NCBI GenBank assembly: GCA_038852315.1
Contig: JAWCKF010000026.1
Coordinates: forward strand, 1 to 25,636
DNA: 25,636 nucleotides
Direction: 5' to 3'
DNA from: COMBO-56-21 sp038852315
GTDB lineage: Archaea; Thermoplasmatota; Thermoplasmata; UBA10834
The notes below the pieces were generated by a model. The model worked only from the letters and a program-made list of their open reading frames with translations. It searched no databases and was not told the origin of the DNA. Numbering within the stretch: the stretch's first letter is position 1; each line of letters begins with the position of its first letter. Positions 14,228 to 21,788 of this stretch are shown here, piece after piece. A program made the position numbers and the translations under genes.

Positions 14228-14838
14228 GTATACCGCCCTCTCCTTTCTATCTCAATGACCTTCTTCAGCACATCCTCTCCGCGCTCGTACGTGCGCACGT
14301 AGGCCTCCTTTACGGCTGAGTAAAGCCGGCTTCGCCTGTAATGCGCCGAATGGAAAGCCTCCTCCAGCAGGTGCATGTCCACACCCTTGTCCTCCAGGTC
14401 AGACGACTTCGACCCGAGCGAGAAGTCGATGAGCACGATCCTGTCACCGTCGAGTAGCATGTTGCTCGTGGTGAGGTCCCCGTGGACGATGTCGTTCGCG
14501 TGCAGCCTGCCAGCTATCTCGCCTATCATCCGGCAGACGGCTTCCGCCTTCTCGACGGGCATCGTCTCCAGCGCGTCCTTCACACGCATACCCTGGACTT
14601 CCTCCATAACTATCCTGTTCTGCTCCAGGTCCACTGAATACAACACAGGCACCGCGATGCCCGCCCTGCGGGCCTCCATCATCAGACGCACCTCGTTCTT
14701 TATCCTGAACGTCTGGAGGTTCCTGTCCAGAACTGGATGCCTGTAGCCCTTGACCACGCGTTGTTTGAACACCACGTTCCTGCCCATCCAGACGGCTGAA
14801 TCGAGCCTCGCCTCTGCTCCTACCCTGTGGACAGCCAC
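14215..14838 (-). CDS. bud32: Bud32 kinase/ATPase of the KEOPS complex
   Basis: This 207-residue protein is a small atypical kinase: G-A-E-A near the start, V-F-K-Q-R with YRHPVLD, R-I-V-M-E-E-V-Q-G, the catalytic I-V-H-G-D-L-T-T-S-N loop, and L-I-D-F-S-L-G in place of the usual DFG. Bud32 acts with Kae1 in the KEOPS complex, which makes the t6A modification of tRNA. In several archaea it is fused to Kae1; here it stands alone. GTG 14838 is chosen because GGAGGAG lies 11 bases upstream and the conserved VGAEA follows at once. It is divergent from radB and overlaps rdgB. Confidence 0.93.
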   Translation of the reverse strand: MAVHRVGAEARLDSAVWMGRNVVFKQRVVKGYRHPVLDRNLQTFRIKNEVRLMMEARRAGIAVPVLYSVDLEQNRIVMEEVQGMRVKDALETMPVEKAEAVCRMIGEIAGRLHANDIVHGDLTTSNMLLDGDRIVLIDFSLGSKSSDLEDKGVDMHLLEEAFHSAHYRRSRLYSAVKEAYVRTYERGEDVLKKVIEIERRGRYTRRE

Positions 14839-14911
14839 GGGGCGAGTAACTCCTCCGGGGCTATTAGCCGTTGCTGTCTCTGTGATGTCGGGCTTGCACG
14901 CACGCGCAACA

Positions 14912-14918
14912 CTTATCA
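14912..14918 (+). promoter_or_regulatory. Box A of radB
   Basis: CTTATCA centred about 26 bases before GTG 14941, the spacing expected when transcription starts at the start codon. The radB transcript is therefore probably leaderless. Confidence 0.45.
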
Positions 14919-14940
14919 GAAGATACCCCAATCGCGTTCT

Positions 14941-15606
14941 GTGGCACATCTCTCGACCGGCTCGAAGGCCCTGGATGACCTGCTAGAGGGCGGACTTGAA
15001 GGAGGGGCGATCACCCTCCTGTTCGGGGAGGCGGGTTCGGGCAAGACAAACATCTGCCTCCAGGTGGCGAGCCTGGTGGCTAGGACTGGCAAGAAGGTCA
15101 TATACATCGATACGGAGGGCGTTTCCCTCGAGCGCCTCAAGCAGATAGCTGGCGAGAGCTACGAGGACGTGATGAAGAACATACTGTTCTTCGAGCCGCA
15201 CACTTTCGACGAGCAGGAGAAGTTTGTGGAGAAGGCTGTCAAGCTCGCCGAGAGCTCGCTCGAGGTCGGCGTCATGATACTGGACTCCGCCACCATCCAT
15301 TACCGGCTCACCAGGAACGACGAGGAGAGGGGTGTGAGGAAATCCCTGAGCCCGCAGCTTGCCAGACTGCTGGCAGCAGCTAGGAGCAAGGACATACCTG
15401 TGCTGGTGACCTCACAGGTCTACACAGATATCGAGAAGGGCACCTTCGAGCCCCTGGGTGGTCACGTGCTGCTGCACAACGCGAAGGCCATCGTGAGGCT
15501 CGACAAGGTCGGCACGAACACCAGGCGTGCGACCGTAGTCAAGCACAGGCATCTGGAGGAGGGCAGGAAGACCGACTTCAAGATAACCAAATCGGGCGTG
15601 GCCTGA
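14941..15606 (+). CDS. radB: DNA repair and recombination protein RadB
   Basis: This 221-residue RecA-superfamily ATPase has its Walker A, G-E-A-G-S-G-K-T, at residues 29-36, Y-I-D-T-E-G after it, and Walker B in V-M-I-L-D-S. It then has VTSQVYTDIEKGTFEPLGG and the RHLEEGR tail typical of RadB. RadB is a euryarchaeal RadA paralogue without the N-terminal helix-hairpin-helix domain; it assists strand exchange. GTG 14941 gives the usual length and sits one promoter distance from the box A; the open frame upstream to 14827 overlaps the bud32 start and is not expected. It converges on idsA with two bases between stops. Confidence 0.93.
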   Translation: MAHLSTGSKALDDLLEGGLEGGAITLLFGEAGSGKTNICLQVASLVARTGKKVIYIDTEGVSLERLKQIAGESYEDVMKNILFFEPHTFDEQEKFVEKAVKLAESSLEVGVMILDSATIHYRLTRNDEERGVRKSLSPQLARLLAAARSKDIPVLVTSQVYTDIEKGTFEPLGGHVLLHNAKAIVRLDKVGTNTRRATVVKHRHLEEGRKTDFKITKSGVA

Positions 15607-15608
15607 AC

Positions 15609-16601
15609 CTACGTCTTCCTTGTCACGGCGTAATCGGCGAACTGCTCGAGGGCGTGCTTGTGCGGAGATGTCCTCAGAGCGGAAAGCTTGGCCTTCGCGT
15701 CCCCGACGAGCTTGTTCGCGACACTGACCGCGTGGTCCACCGCCCCGACCTCTTCAAGGATCTCTCTGGCCCTCTCCAGCTCGCGCTTCGTGGCCTTCCT
15801 ATTGCCAAGGATCCTCAGGAACTCGGCCCTATCCGAACCCTCAAGGTCCTCGAGCGCGTTGATGACTATCAGCGTCTTCTTCCCGTTCCTGATGTCGTTC
15901 AGCACGGGCTTGCCGAAGGTCTCCTGGTCCGAGCGTAGGTCGAGCACGTCGTCCCAGATCTGAAATCCGAGGCCCACGAGCCTGCCATACTCGAAGAGTG
16001 CTTCCTCCTGCTTCTTGGTGCCACCGCCTATGATGACTCCTCCCTTCGCGGCCGCGGAGTAGAGCACGGAAGTCTTCAGCTCGATCATCCTCATGTAGTC
16101 CCTTGCGGAGACGTTCTTGGCATCCTCGAACTCCATGTCCATCTGCTGACCCTCCGCAAGGAGCCTCACCGAGCTCGCGAGAAGCTGTGTGAGCCGTAGT
16201 GCGGCTTCGCCCTTCACGCGCGTCTCAGGCACCAGCTCGAAGGCGCGCGCGAAAAGTGCGTCACCGGCTAGTATCGCCTCCGGCACGCCCCACTGGGCGT
16301 GGACGGTCCGTATCCCCCTGCGGGTTTCATCCTCATCCATGACGTCGTCGTGCACCAGCGTGAAGTTGTGGACCATCTCGAGCGCCACGCCGAACGGGAG
16401 GGCTCTTCTGACCTCCCCGCCCACGGCCTCGCAGGCGATGGTCGTCAGCAGAGGCCTGAGCCTCTTGCCCCCAGCAGAGGGATAGTGCGCCATGGCCGCC
16501 CTGAGCGTGCCGTTCTCAATGACCTCGAGCGAGCGCATGAGGTATTCGTTGATCTCCTTCACCCTGCCTTTGTACTCTTCTGGGAAACTCAAGACGATCA
16601 C
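15609..16601 (-). CDS. idsA: Isoprenyl diphosphate synthase, probably GGPP synthase
   Basis: About 330 residues with both aspartate-rich motifs, D-D-V-M-D-E-D at 85-91 and D-D-V-L-D at 217-221, and the G-G-K-R-L-R-P motif at 44-50. Such enzymes condense IPP with allylic diphosphates; archaea use the C20 product for membrane lipids. Phe80, five residues before the first motif, is the chain-length position; an aromatic there is found in archaeal GGPP synthases, so C20 is likely, though C15 is possible. GTG 16601 overlaps the fni stop as GTGA. TTG 16592, eight bases after GGAG, is an equally good start. It is last in the ipk-fni-idsA operon. Confidence 0.92.
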   Translation of the reverse strand: MIVLSFPEEYKGRVKEINEYLMRSLEVIENGTLRAAMAHYPSAGGKRLRPLLTTIACEAVGGEVRRALPFGVALEMVHNFTLVHDDVMDEDETRRGIRTVHAQWGVPEAILAGDALFARAFELVPETRVKGEAALRLTQLLASSVRLLAEGQQMDMEFEDAKNVSARDYMRMIELKTSVLYSAAAKGGVIIGGGTKKQEEALFEYGRLVGLGFQIWDDVLDLRSDQETFGKPVLNDIRNGKKTLIVINALEDLEGSDRAEFLRILGNRKATKRELERAREILEEVGAVDHAVSVANKLVGDAKAKLSALRTSPHKHALEQFADYAVTRKT

Positions 16602-17683
16602 TCCAACAGCTGGTCGAGCCACTCCTTCGACCTGCCTGTAATCAGCGCCTTCGAGGAGGCGAGGGTCTTGACGTCCCTTGCCCCAACCAGGAACATGGCC
16701 GCGCGCAGCTCCTGGACTATCGTTGAGAGCTCCCTCGAGAGGGCCTCCTTGCCCTCAAGAGCCGCTGGCAGCAGCCTCCCCGCCATGCCTCCGCAGGCCG
16801 CGCCTATGCATATCGCGCGGGCGACATCGAGCCCGCTCCTGAGCCCGCCCGTCGCTATTACGGGCAGACCGACGTCCGCCAGCACGACCGACACCGGTGT
16901 CGGTATTCCCCAGTTCCAGAAGGTCTGTCCGATGTTCGCCCTCATCGAGTCCCCAGCGGACCTGGCCCTGTAGTACTCAACCGCGGAGAAGCTTGTGCCG
17001 CCCAGCCCGCCTACGTCGATACCGCGCACCTTCGCCTTCTTCAGCCTGAGCGCGACCTCGCGGGGCATTCCTGCGCCCGTCTCCTTGGCTATCACAGGCA
17101 GCGCAGACGCGAACGATTCAATCGCCTTGAGGCCGCCCCTCGTCTTCGTGTCGCCCTCGGGCTGCACCACCTCCTGGAGGTAGTTGAGGTGTATCGCGAG
17201 CATGTGGGCATCTATCATCTCCATGGCTGCCTTCCCGTCCTCCACCGTCAGCGGCGGCTTGAGCCCCTGCCTGACCAGCTGCGGCACGCCCAGGTTCGCT
17301 ATCCTGAGCGGGATGTCGTAATCCTTTATCACCGCGTAAGTCCTGGCCAGCTCGGGATGCTCGAGAGCGGCCCTCTGGCTCCCTACGCCCATCCCTATGC
17401 CGAACTCCGCGGCTGCCTCGGCCAGGTTCCTGTTTATCTCCTCCGCCTTCCCGTAGCCGCCGGTGATCGCGCTGATTATGAGCGGGGCCTTCAGCTTCCG
17501 CCCGAAGACCGATGTCGAGGTGTCTACCTCGTCGAGGTCTATCTCCGGGAGCGGGTTGTGGAGGAGCTTCACGTCCTCCCAGTAGTTGTAGTCATGACGC
17601 AGATCCTCCTTCGCCACGATCTCAACGTGGTCGTGCTTCCTACGCTCTATCAGCCTGTCCGGCCCCTCGCCCTCTCCCGGCAT
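16598..17683 (-). CDS. fni: Type 2 isopentenyl-diphosphate delta-isomerase
   Basis: This 361-residue FMN-dependent isomerase interconverts IPP and DMAPP. Visible family segments are R-K-H-D-H at the N-terminus, I-S-A-I-T-G-G, G-M-G-V-G-S-Q-R, A-I-H-L-N-Y-L-Q-E, V-I-A-K-E-T-G-A-G and G-I-D-V-G-G-L-G-G-T-S. ATG 17683 is chosen with GGTG seven bases upstream; the open frame beyond it overlaps ipk. It lies 10 bases after ipk and overlaps idsA by 4, placing it in the middle of an operon that takes isopentenyl phosphate to prenyl chains. Confidence 0.95.
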   Translation of the reverse strand: MPGEGEGPDRLIERRKHDHVEIVAKEDLRHDYNYWEDVKLLHNPLPEIDLDEVDTSTSVFGRKLKAPLIISAITGGYGKAEEINRNLAEAAAEFGIGMGVGSQRAALEHPELARTYAVIKDYDIPLRIANLGVPQLVRQGLKPPLTVEDGKAAMEMIDAHMLAIHLNYLQEVVQPEGDTKTRGGLKAIESFASALPVIAKETGAGMPREVALRLKKAKVRGIDVGGLGGTSFSAVEYYRARSAGDSMRANIGQTFWNWGIPTPVSVVLADVGLPVIATGGLRSGLDVARAICIGAACGGMAGRLLPAALEGKEALSRELSTIVQELRAAMFLVGARDVKTLASSKALITGRSKEWLDQLLE

Positions 17684-17693
17684 CAGAGAACAC

Positions 17694-18470
17694 CTATCCT
17701 GGGACGACGACAGTGGAGAGGACCTCTTCTCCCTTGAGGGCCTTCTCCAGCCTGCCTGGCACATTGCCGTTCACTATCATACACTTTTCGCAGTAGGCCG
17801 CCATGGCCAGCATCCTCTCGAGTTTTCCGCGTATGCTGCCAGTGACGTCGTTCTCGGTCGCCTCAGTCCCGGATACGAACCCCGCCGATGCCCTGTCCAG
17901 CTTGGGGATTAGCTTCGCGCCCTTTGCCTTCTTCGGATCCGCATCGAACACTCCGTCGACGTCCGCGCAGAATATCGCGAGCCTCGGTCTGAACTCCTTC
18001 GCGAGTGCTGCCATCATGAGGTCGCCAGAGCATATCGAGAACCCCATCGAATCGTCAGGGACGATGTCTCCGAAGGACACAGGGACAAGGCCGAGCGCCA
18101 GCATGCTGGCGAATGGATCCTTATCGAACGACTGAATCTCGCCCCCGGAGAAGCTGGCAGCTGCCGCTGGCGGGATGGAAACAGCGCGCAGGCCTTTGGA
18201 TATCAGCGCTTCTATCACCCTCAAGTTGAGCTCCCTCACATCCTTCTGCACGGCTGCCACATGCTCGAGCTGAGCATCTCTCTTGAAGCCCTTGTAGAGC
18301 TCGTGCTTCTTCGCCTCGATATGGCCGAACGAGCCTGCTCCGTGGACCACCACCAGCTCGTCCCTGCACTTCGACAGCTCGCCTGCGAGCCGCTCACACG
18401 CTGCTTTGCGGAACGTCCTGAGCCTCGACTTGTCCGTGATCACGCTGCCGCCGAGCTTGACTATTATCAT
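17694..18470 (-). CDS. ipk: Isopentenyl phosphate kinase
   Basis: This 258-residue amino-acid-kinase-fold enzyme begins M-I-I-V-K-L-G-G-S-V-I-T-D-K. It carries V-H-G-A-G-S-F-G-H with the probable catalytic His50, S-G-D-L-M-M and D-V-D-G-V-F-D-A-D-P. It phosphorylates isopentenyl phosphate to IPP, the last step of the archaeal mevalonate pathway variants. ATG 18470 has AGAGGAT just upstream; a longer frame to 18527 overlaps the promoter. It is the first gene of the ipk-fni-idsA operon, and together these genes supply activated prenyl chains for lipid synthesis. Confidence 0.95.
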   Translation of the reverse strand: MIIVKLGGSVITDKSRLRTFRKAACERLAGELSKCRDELVVVHGAGSFGHIEAKKHELYKGFKRDAQLEHVAAVQKDVRELNLRVIEALISKGLRAVSIPPAAAASFSGGEIQSFDKDPFASMLALGLVPVSFGDIVPDDSMGFSICSGDLMMAALAKEFRPRLAIFCADVDGVFDADPKKAKGAKLIPKLDRASAGFVSGTEATENDVTGSIRGKLERMLAMAAYCEKCMIVNGNVPGRLEKALKGEEVLSTVVVPG

Positions 18471-18514
18471 GTATCCTCTGAGGGGAAGCCCTGCCCGCCG
18501 ATTGCGCTTCGCAC

Positions 18515-18522
18515 TGATAAAA
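18515..18522 (-). promoter_or_regulatory. Box A of the ipk-fni-idsA operon
   Basis: TTTTATCA on the minus strand, 45-52 bases before the ipk ATG. Transcription would start near 18492 and the short leader carries the AGAGGAT ribosome-binding site. Confidence 0.5.
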
Positions 18523-18595
18523 CCCATGCCTGGGGGCTAGCGTGACCGCTGCATCCGCCGAAGCCCGGACTGACCCGCAATCACCAGAGGCCTCT

Positions 18596-18868
18596 CTATC
18601 TCTTCAGATATATCTCGATCGAGGAGACGTTGGCGTTCGAACCGTTCTGCCCAGGGAGAGACTCCGTGGTGATCTTCACGTCTTTGTAGCTCAATCCCTG
18701 GACGAACCGGTTCCTCACAATCTCCGCCACGTCCACAGCCCTGCTTATCGCGCGCCCTCGCGCCTTTATGCACACATTGTCGCAGCCGGAGTTCAGCTGC
18801 GAGACCACGGCGAGGACGTAGTTCATGGTCGCCTTCTTCCCTATGTAGACAGTGTTCTCCTCTGCCAT
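18596..18868 (-). CDS. albA: Alba, archaeal chromatin protein
   Basis: This 90-residue protein matches Alba: Y-I-G-K-K-A-T-M-N-Y-V near the N-terminus with the paired lysines of the nucleic-acid-binding loop, then IKARGRAISRAVDVAEI and a C-terminal strand. Alba dimers bind DNA and RNA and compact the chromosome; the lysine pair is the site regulated by acetylation in some archaea. ATG 18868 has a strong AGGAGG ribosome-binding site five to six bases upstream. The gene is monocistronic with its own box A. Confidence 0.96.
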   Translation of the reverse strand: MAEENTVYIGKKATMNYVLAVVSQLNSGCDNVCIKARGRAISRAVDVAEIVRNRFVQGLSYKDVKITTESLPGQNGSNANVSSIEIYLKR

Positions 18869-18915
18869 GTCTTCCTCCTAAGCCCGGCTGGGGTTCTTTC
18901 TAACGGCGTTAACAG

Positions 18916-18925
18916 CTATATATTT
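18916..18925 (-). promoter_or_regulatory. Box A of alba
   Basis: AAATATATAG on the minus strand gives a predicted start near 18893 and a leader of about 25 bases with AGGAGG. The same A+T core reads as CTATATATTT on the plus strand and could also drive rightward transcription into 18948-19126. Confidence 0.55.
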
Positions 18926-18929
18926 GTTA

Positions 18930-19126
18930 TCCTGGCGAAGTCGTCCTATGTCGATATCCGCCAGCGATTCCAAGGCATATCGAACCCGCATCAACACGCC
19001 GACGCTGTAACGGAGGCGGCACAGCGTCGAAAAGCCTGCTCGTGAGAGTGACTCACAGGAACGAGGACATGGAGAGGACGACCCTCGCGGAAAAACCGCA
19101 TCAGGGGCCGCGGCTCTAACCTAATC
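18930..19126. other. Non-coding stretch between alba and larE with three stem-loops
   Basis: No gene is visible. Three consecutive stem-loops occur: CGACGCTGT/ACAGCGTCG (19000-19008 with 19021-19029, nine pairs), GTGAG/CTCAC (19042-19046 with 19052-19056), and GCGG-AAAAA-CCGC (19087-19099). It may encode a small RNA driven by the bidirectional box A, but there is no T-run at the end and no family match that I recognise. Confidence 0.4.
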
Positions 19127-19134
19127 TAGATATC
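19127..19134 (+). promoter_or_regulatory. Candidate box A of larE-larB
   Basis: TAGATATC centred about 28 bases before ATG 19159, which would give a leaderless transcript. Confidence 0.4.
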
Positions 19135-19158
19135 ATCGCTCCCCGTTCGGATGACCGG

Positions 19159-19971
19159 ATGGAGCGACAGGACAGTAAACTGCAGAGGCTCAGGCAGATC
19201 GTGCGCTCTGTCGGCTCGGCGGCGGTGGCGTTCTCCGGAGGGGTCGACTCCACACTCGTCGCGAAGATAGCCCATGACGAGCTGGGCGAAGCGGCGGTGG
19301 CCGTAACCATCGCCTCTCCCATGTATCCAGAGGCTGAGCTGAGGCAGGCCGTGAAGACTGCCAAGAAGATAGGTATCGAGCATGTGGTCATCAGAGTCGA
19401 TCCGCTGACCGACATGAGGTTCATCAGCAATCCACCCGACAGGTGCTACCTGTGCAGGCGAGATGACCTCGGACGCATCCGGGAGTTTGCAGACAGCCGT
19501 GGCCTTCAAGAGATCCTCGACGGGTCTAACGCGGACGACAGTGAGGACTACAGGCCCGGGCTGAGGGCGAAGGAGGAGATGGGGGTCATAAGTCCGCTGG
19601 CAGAAGCAGGTATGAACAAGGAGGATGTCCGAGCGGTCTCACGGCGACTCAGATTGCCTACGGCATCCAAGAGCTCGAGCCCGTGCCTCGCCTCGAGGAT
19701 ACCTTACGGAGAACCGATCACCAGGGAGAAGCTCCGGATGGTCGAGGAGGCGGAGGAATTCATCAGGTCGAAGGGGTTCGACGATGTGAGGGTCAGGATG
19801 CACGGGAGCGCCGCGAGGATAGAGATCTCTCCGGCGCAGATACCTCGGATGGCGTCGCCTGGAGTGCGCACAGCAGTGCTGAGGAGGTTGAAATCGCTCG
19901 GATTCACGTATGTATCGCTGGACATGGAAGGCTACCGCACGGGCAGCTTGAACGAGGGGCTGAAAAGATGA
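19159..19971 (+). CDS. larE: LarE, ATP-dependent sacrificial sulfur transferase
   Basis: This 270-residue PP-loop protein carries S-G-G-V-D-S near the N-terminus, P-D-R-C-Y-L-C-R, D-G-S-N-A-D-D, and S-S-P-C-L-A-S-R-I-P-Y-G, whose cysteine matches the position of the sulfur donor in LarE of Lactiplantibacillus. LarE adenylates the pyridinium biscarboxylate made by LarB and transfers sulfur from its own cysteine, building the nickel-pincer nucleotide. The downstream larB supports this role over the GMP-synthase-like or NAD-synthase relatives. ATG 19159 is probably leaderless; the gene overlaps larB by ATGA. Confidence 0.92.
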   Translation: MERQDSKLQRLRQIVRSVGSAAVAFSGGVDSTLVAKIAHDELGEAAVAVTIASPMYPEAELRQAVKTAKKIGIEHVVIRVDPLTDMRFISNPPDRCYLCRRDDLGRIREFADSRGLQEILDGSNADDSEDYRPGLRAKEEMGVISPLAEAGMNKEDVRAVSRRLRLPTASKSSSPCLASRIPYGEPITREKLRMVEEAEEFIRSKGFDDVRVRMHGSAARIEISPAQIPRMASPGVRTAVLRRLKSLGFTYVSLDMEGYRTGSLNEGLKR

Positions 19972-20729
19972 ACCCAAGGCGCATCCGGAAGATCCTCGAG
20001 CAGCTCAGCTCCGGCAAGATGGAGGTTGTAGAGGCATTGGAGCAGCTGCGGAGTCTGCCGTTCGATGACATGAAGTTCGCCAAGCTGGACAGCCACAGGG
20101 AGCTCAGGAAAGGCATACCAGAGGCGATCTACACTCCAGGCAAGACAGACGCTCAGATACTAGCCATAGCCGAGAGGGTGCTCGCGCGCGGGGACGAGGC
20201 GGTGTTCACGCGGATGGAGAGGAGGGCCTACGAGAGGCTTCGGAAAAGGCTCAGTTCCAAGGTGAGATACTACCCGGAGGCGAGGATAGCGACCGTGGGC
20301 GTGAGAAGGCGCCCCAAGGCGGGCAAGGTGCTCGTCGTCACCGCGGGCACTTCGGACATACCCGTTGCAGAGGAGGCTGCCGTGACATGCGAGCTGCTAG
20401 GCTGCTCTGTCGAGCGGCTGTACGATGTGGGCGTCGCGGGCGTTCACAGGCTCACGGCCAACATGAAGCAGCTGCGGTCGCCGGACGTCGTGGTAGTCCT
20501 CGCGGGAATGGAGGGCGCGCTCCCGAGCGTCGTCGCGGGTCTGACCCACAGGCCCGTCATTGCCGTCCCCACGAGCGTTGGCTACGGCGCCAGCTTCGGA
20601 GGCATCGCCGCGCTCCTGGGCATGCTCTCGTCGTGCTCAAGCGGCATAGGCGTGGTGAACATAGACAATGGGTTCGGCGCCGGAGCACTCGCAGCCGTGA
20701 TAGTCCGGAACAAGTACGAGAGGGAATGA
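19968..20729 (+). CDS. larB: LarB, pyridinium-3,5-biscarboxylate mononucleotide synthase
   Basis: This 253-residue protein has an N-terminal helical part and a C-terminal PurE-like domain with TAGTSDIPVAEEAAVT, L-Y-D-V-G-V-A-G-V-H-R-L and VVNIDNGFGAG. LarB carboxylates and hydrolyses nicotinic acid adenine dinucleotide, the first step to the nickel-pincer cofactor used by lactate racemase and other LarA-family enzymes. ATG 19968 overlaps the larE stop and has GAGGGG eight bases upstream. LarC, which inserts nickel, is not in the window. Confidence 0.94.
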   Translation: MNPRRIRKILEQLSSGKMEVVEALEQLRSLPFDDMKFAKLDSHRELRKGIPEAIYTPGKTDAQILAIAERVLARGDEAVFTRMERRAYERLRKRLSSKVRYYPEARIATVGVRRRPKAGKVLVVTAGTSDIPVAEEAAVTCELLGCSVERLYDVGVAGVHRLTANMKQLRSPDVVVVLAGMEGALPSVVAGLTHRPVIAVPTSVGYGASFGGIAALLGMLSSCSSGIGVVNIDNGFGAGALAAVIVRNKYERE

Positions 20730-20731
20730 GG

Positions 20732-21673
20732 TCAGGTGATCCTGGCGCCGCACTTGCGACAGAAGGCGTCGTTCTCCCTTGGCTTGAAGCCGCAGGTGCC
20801 GCACACACGCTCCCTCACCACTTTCGCGCCGCAGCCCGCGCAGAACGCATCCTCAGGGTCCAGGACGCTGCCGCAGCTCTTGCACAATTGCCTCGGGCCG
20901 GCCTTCTCCTCGGCCTTCTCGACATCGAACACCTCGGCGGCCTGCTTGCGCTTCCTGACCGCCTTCGCAGGCTTTTCCTCCGGCGTGATCGGAATGGCCT
21001 CCCGGTCGACCTCTTGGCTGACCTCCCTTCTAGCCCTCACCGCGAGCGACAGAGACTTGTCGAAGTTGCCCAGCGCGAACTCTGACTCGGCATCCGCCAA
21101 CAGACTCTCGGCCTTCGACACGTCCCTGCCAGCCTTCGCGGCCCTCGATATATCGCCTTTCGCCGCGGATATCTCGAACTTAGCGCCCAGGTAGTTGCCC
21201 TCGACCGATGAGGTGAGCTTCACCCCCTTGTAGGAGTCGTCAGATGCGGGCCTCCCACTTCCGACTATCTCCTCGGCAACCTCCTCCAGCCTCTGGGAGG
21301 CCTCGACATCGACTTCCTCCTCCTCGAGTTGGAGCTCCTGTTTCGGAACGGCGACCTTGCGGGGGACTGTCAGCTCGCCCTTGGCCTTCTCGCACAGCTC
21401 CATGCACCCTTCGTAGTCGCCCGCTTCCATAGCAGCCTTCGCACGATCGAGATAGGCCTGGGCCTCGCCCACGGGCCTTCCCTGGTTCCTCAGCGAGTTC
21501 ATCACCGACCTCGCCGTTAGTATGGCGTTGTAGGCCCTGTCCTTGCGCTGCAGCGAGCGGGTGACCTCCTTTGACCTGCTCTTCAGGTACCTGAACTCGA
21601 AAACAAGCACTATCATCATCACGACCGCAAGTATCCCAACGAGGAGGATTCGCTCCTGGTCAGTGAGAGCCAT
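20732..21673 (-). CDS. Membrane-anchored protein with C-terminal double zinc ribbon
   Basis: About 313 residues. A single N-terminal membrane helix (ILLVGILAVVMMIVLVFEF) is followed by a charged helical region with two repeat-like segments (AQAYLDRAKAAMEAGDYEGCMELCEKA and SLLADAESEFALGNFDKSLSLA) that resemble single TPR-like hairpins. Two zinc ribbons close the protein: CKSCGSV...FCAGCG and CGTCGFK...FCRKCG. Such proteins are common in archaea but their partners are unknown; scaffolding at the membrane is a guess. ATG 21673 fits the box A at 21713-21720; TTG 21703 would lie upstream of the transcript start. It converges on larB with a two-base gap. Confidence 0.88.
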   Translation of the reverse strand: MALTDQERILLVGILAVVMMIVLVFEFRYLKSRSKEVTRSLQRKDRAYNAILTARSVMNSLRNQGRPVGEAQAYLDRAKAAMEAGDYEGCMELCEKAKGELTVPRKVAVPKQELQLEEEEVDVEASQRLEEVAEEIVGSGRPASDDSYKGVKLTSSVEGNYLGAKFEISAAKGDISRAAKAGRDVSKAESLLADAESEFALGNFDKSLSLAVRARREVSQEVDREAIPITPEEKPAKAVRKRKQAAEVFDVEKAEEKAGPRQLCKSCGSVLDPEDAFCAGCGAKVVRERVCGTCGFKPRENDAFCRKCGARIT

Positions 21674-21712
21674 GGGGGGATCGCTTCCAGTCACTTTGAG
21701 CAATCTCGGCTC

Positions 21713-21720
21713 TTATAAAA
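21713..21720 (-). promoter_or_regulatory. Box A of the zinc-ribbon membrane protein gene
   Basis: TTTTATAA on the minus strand, a near-consensus archaeal box A. Transcription is expected near 21690, upstream of ATG 21673. Confidence 0.55.
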
Positions 21721-21773
21721 GCTTCGAGGTGGGTACCAGAGTGGAGGCAGCACGTCCAGCCGTGCCGAACGCA

Positions 21774-21787
21774 TGAAAAGGAAAGAA
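21774..21787 (-). terminator. T-rich terminator of the 5S rRNA transcript
   Basis: The transcript strand reads TTCTTTCCTTTTC directly after the proposed 3' end of the expanded 5S RNA. T-rich tracts end archaeal transcripts. None is found at the position where an unexpanded 5S would end (about 21878). Confidence 0.5.
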
Positions 21788-21788
21788 T

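Noticed and set aside
20387..21085. Plus-strand frame of 232 codons across the end of larB
   Set aside because: It is an Arg/Ala/His-rich frame-shifted shadow of larB and of the zinc-ribbon gene on the other strand.
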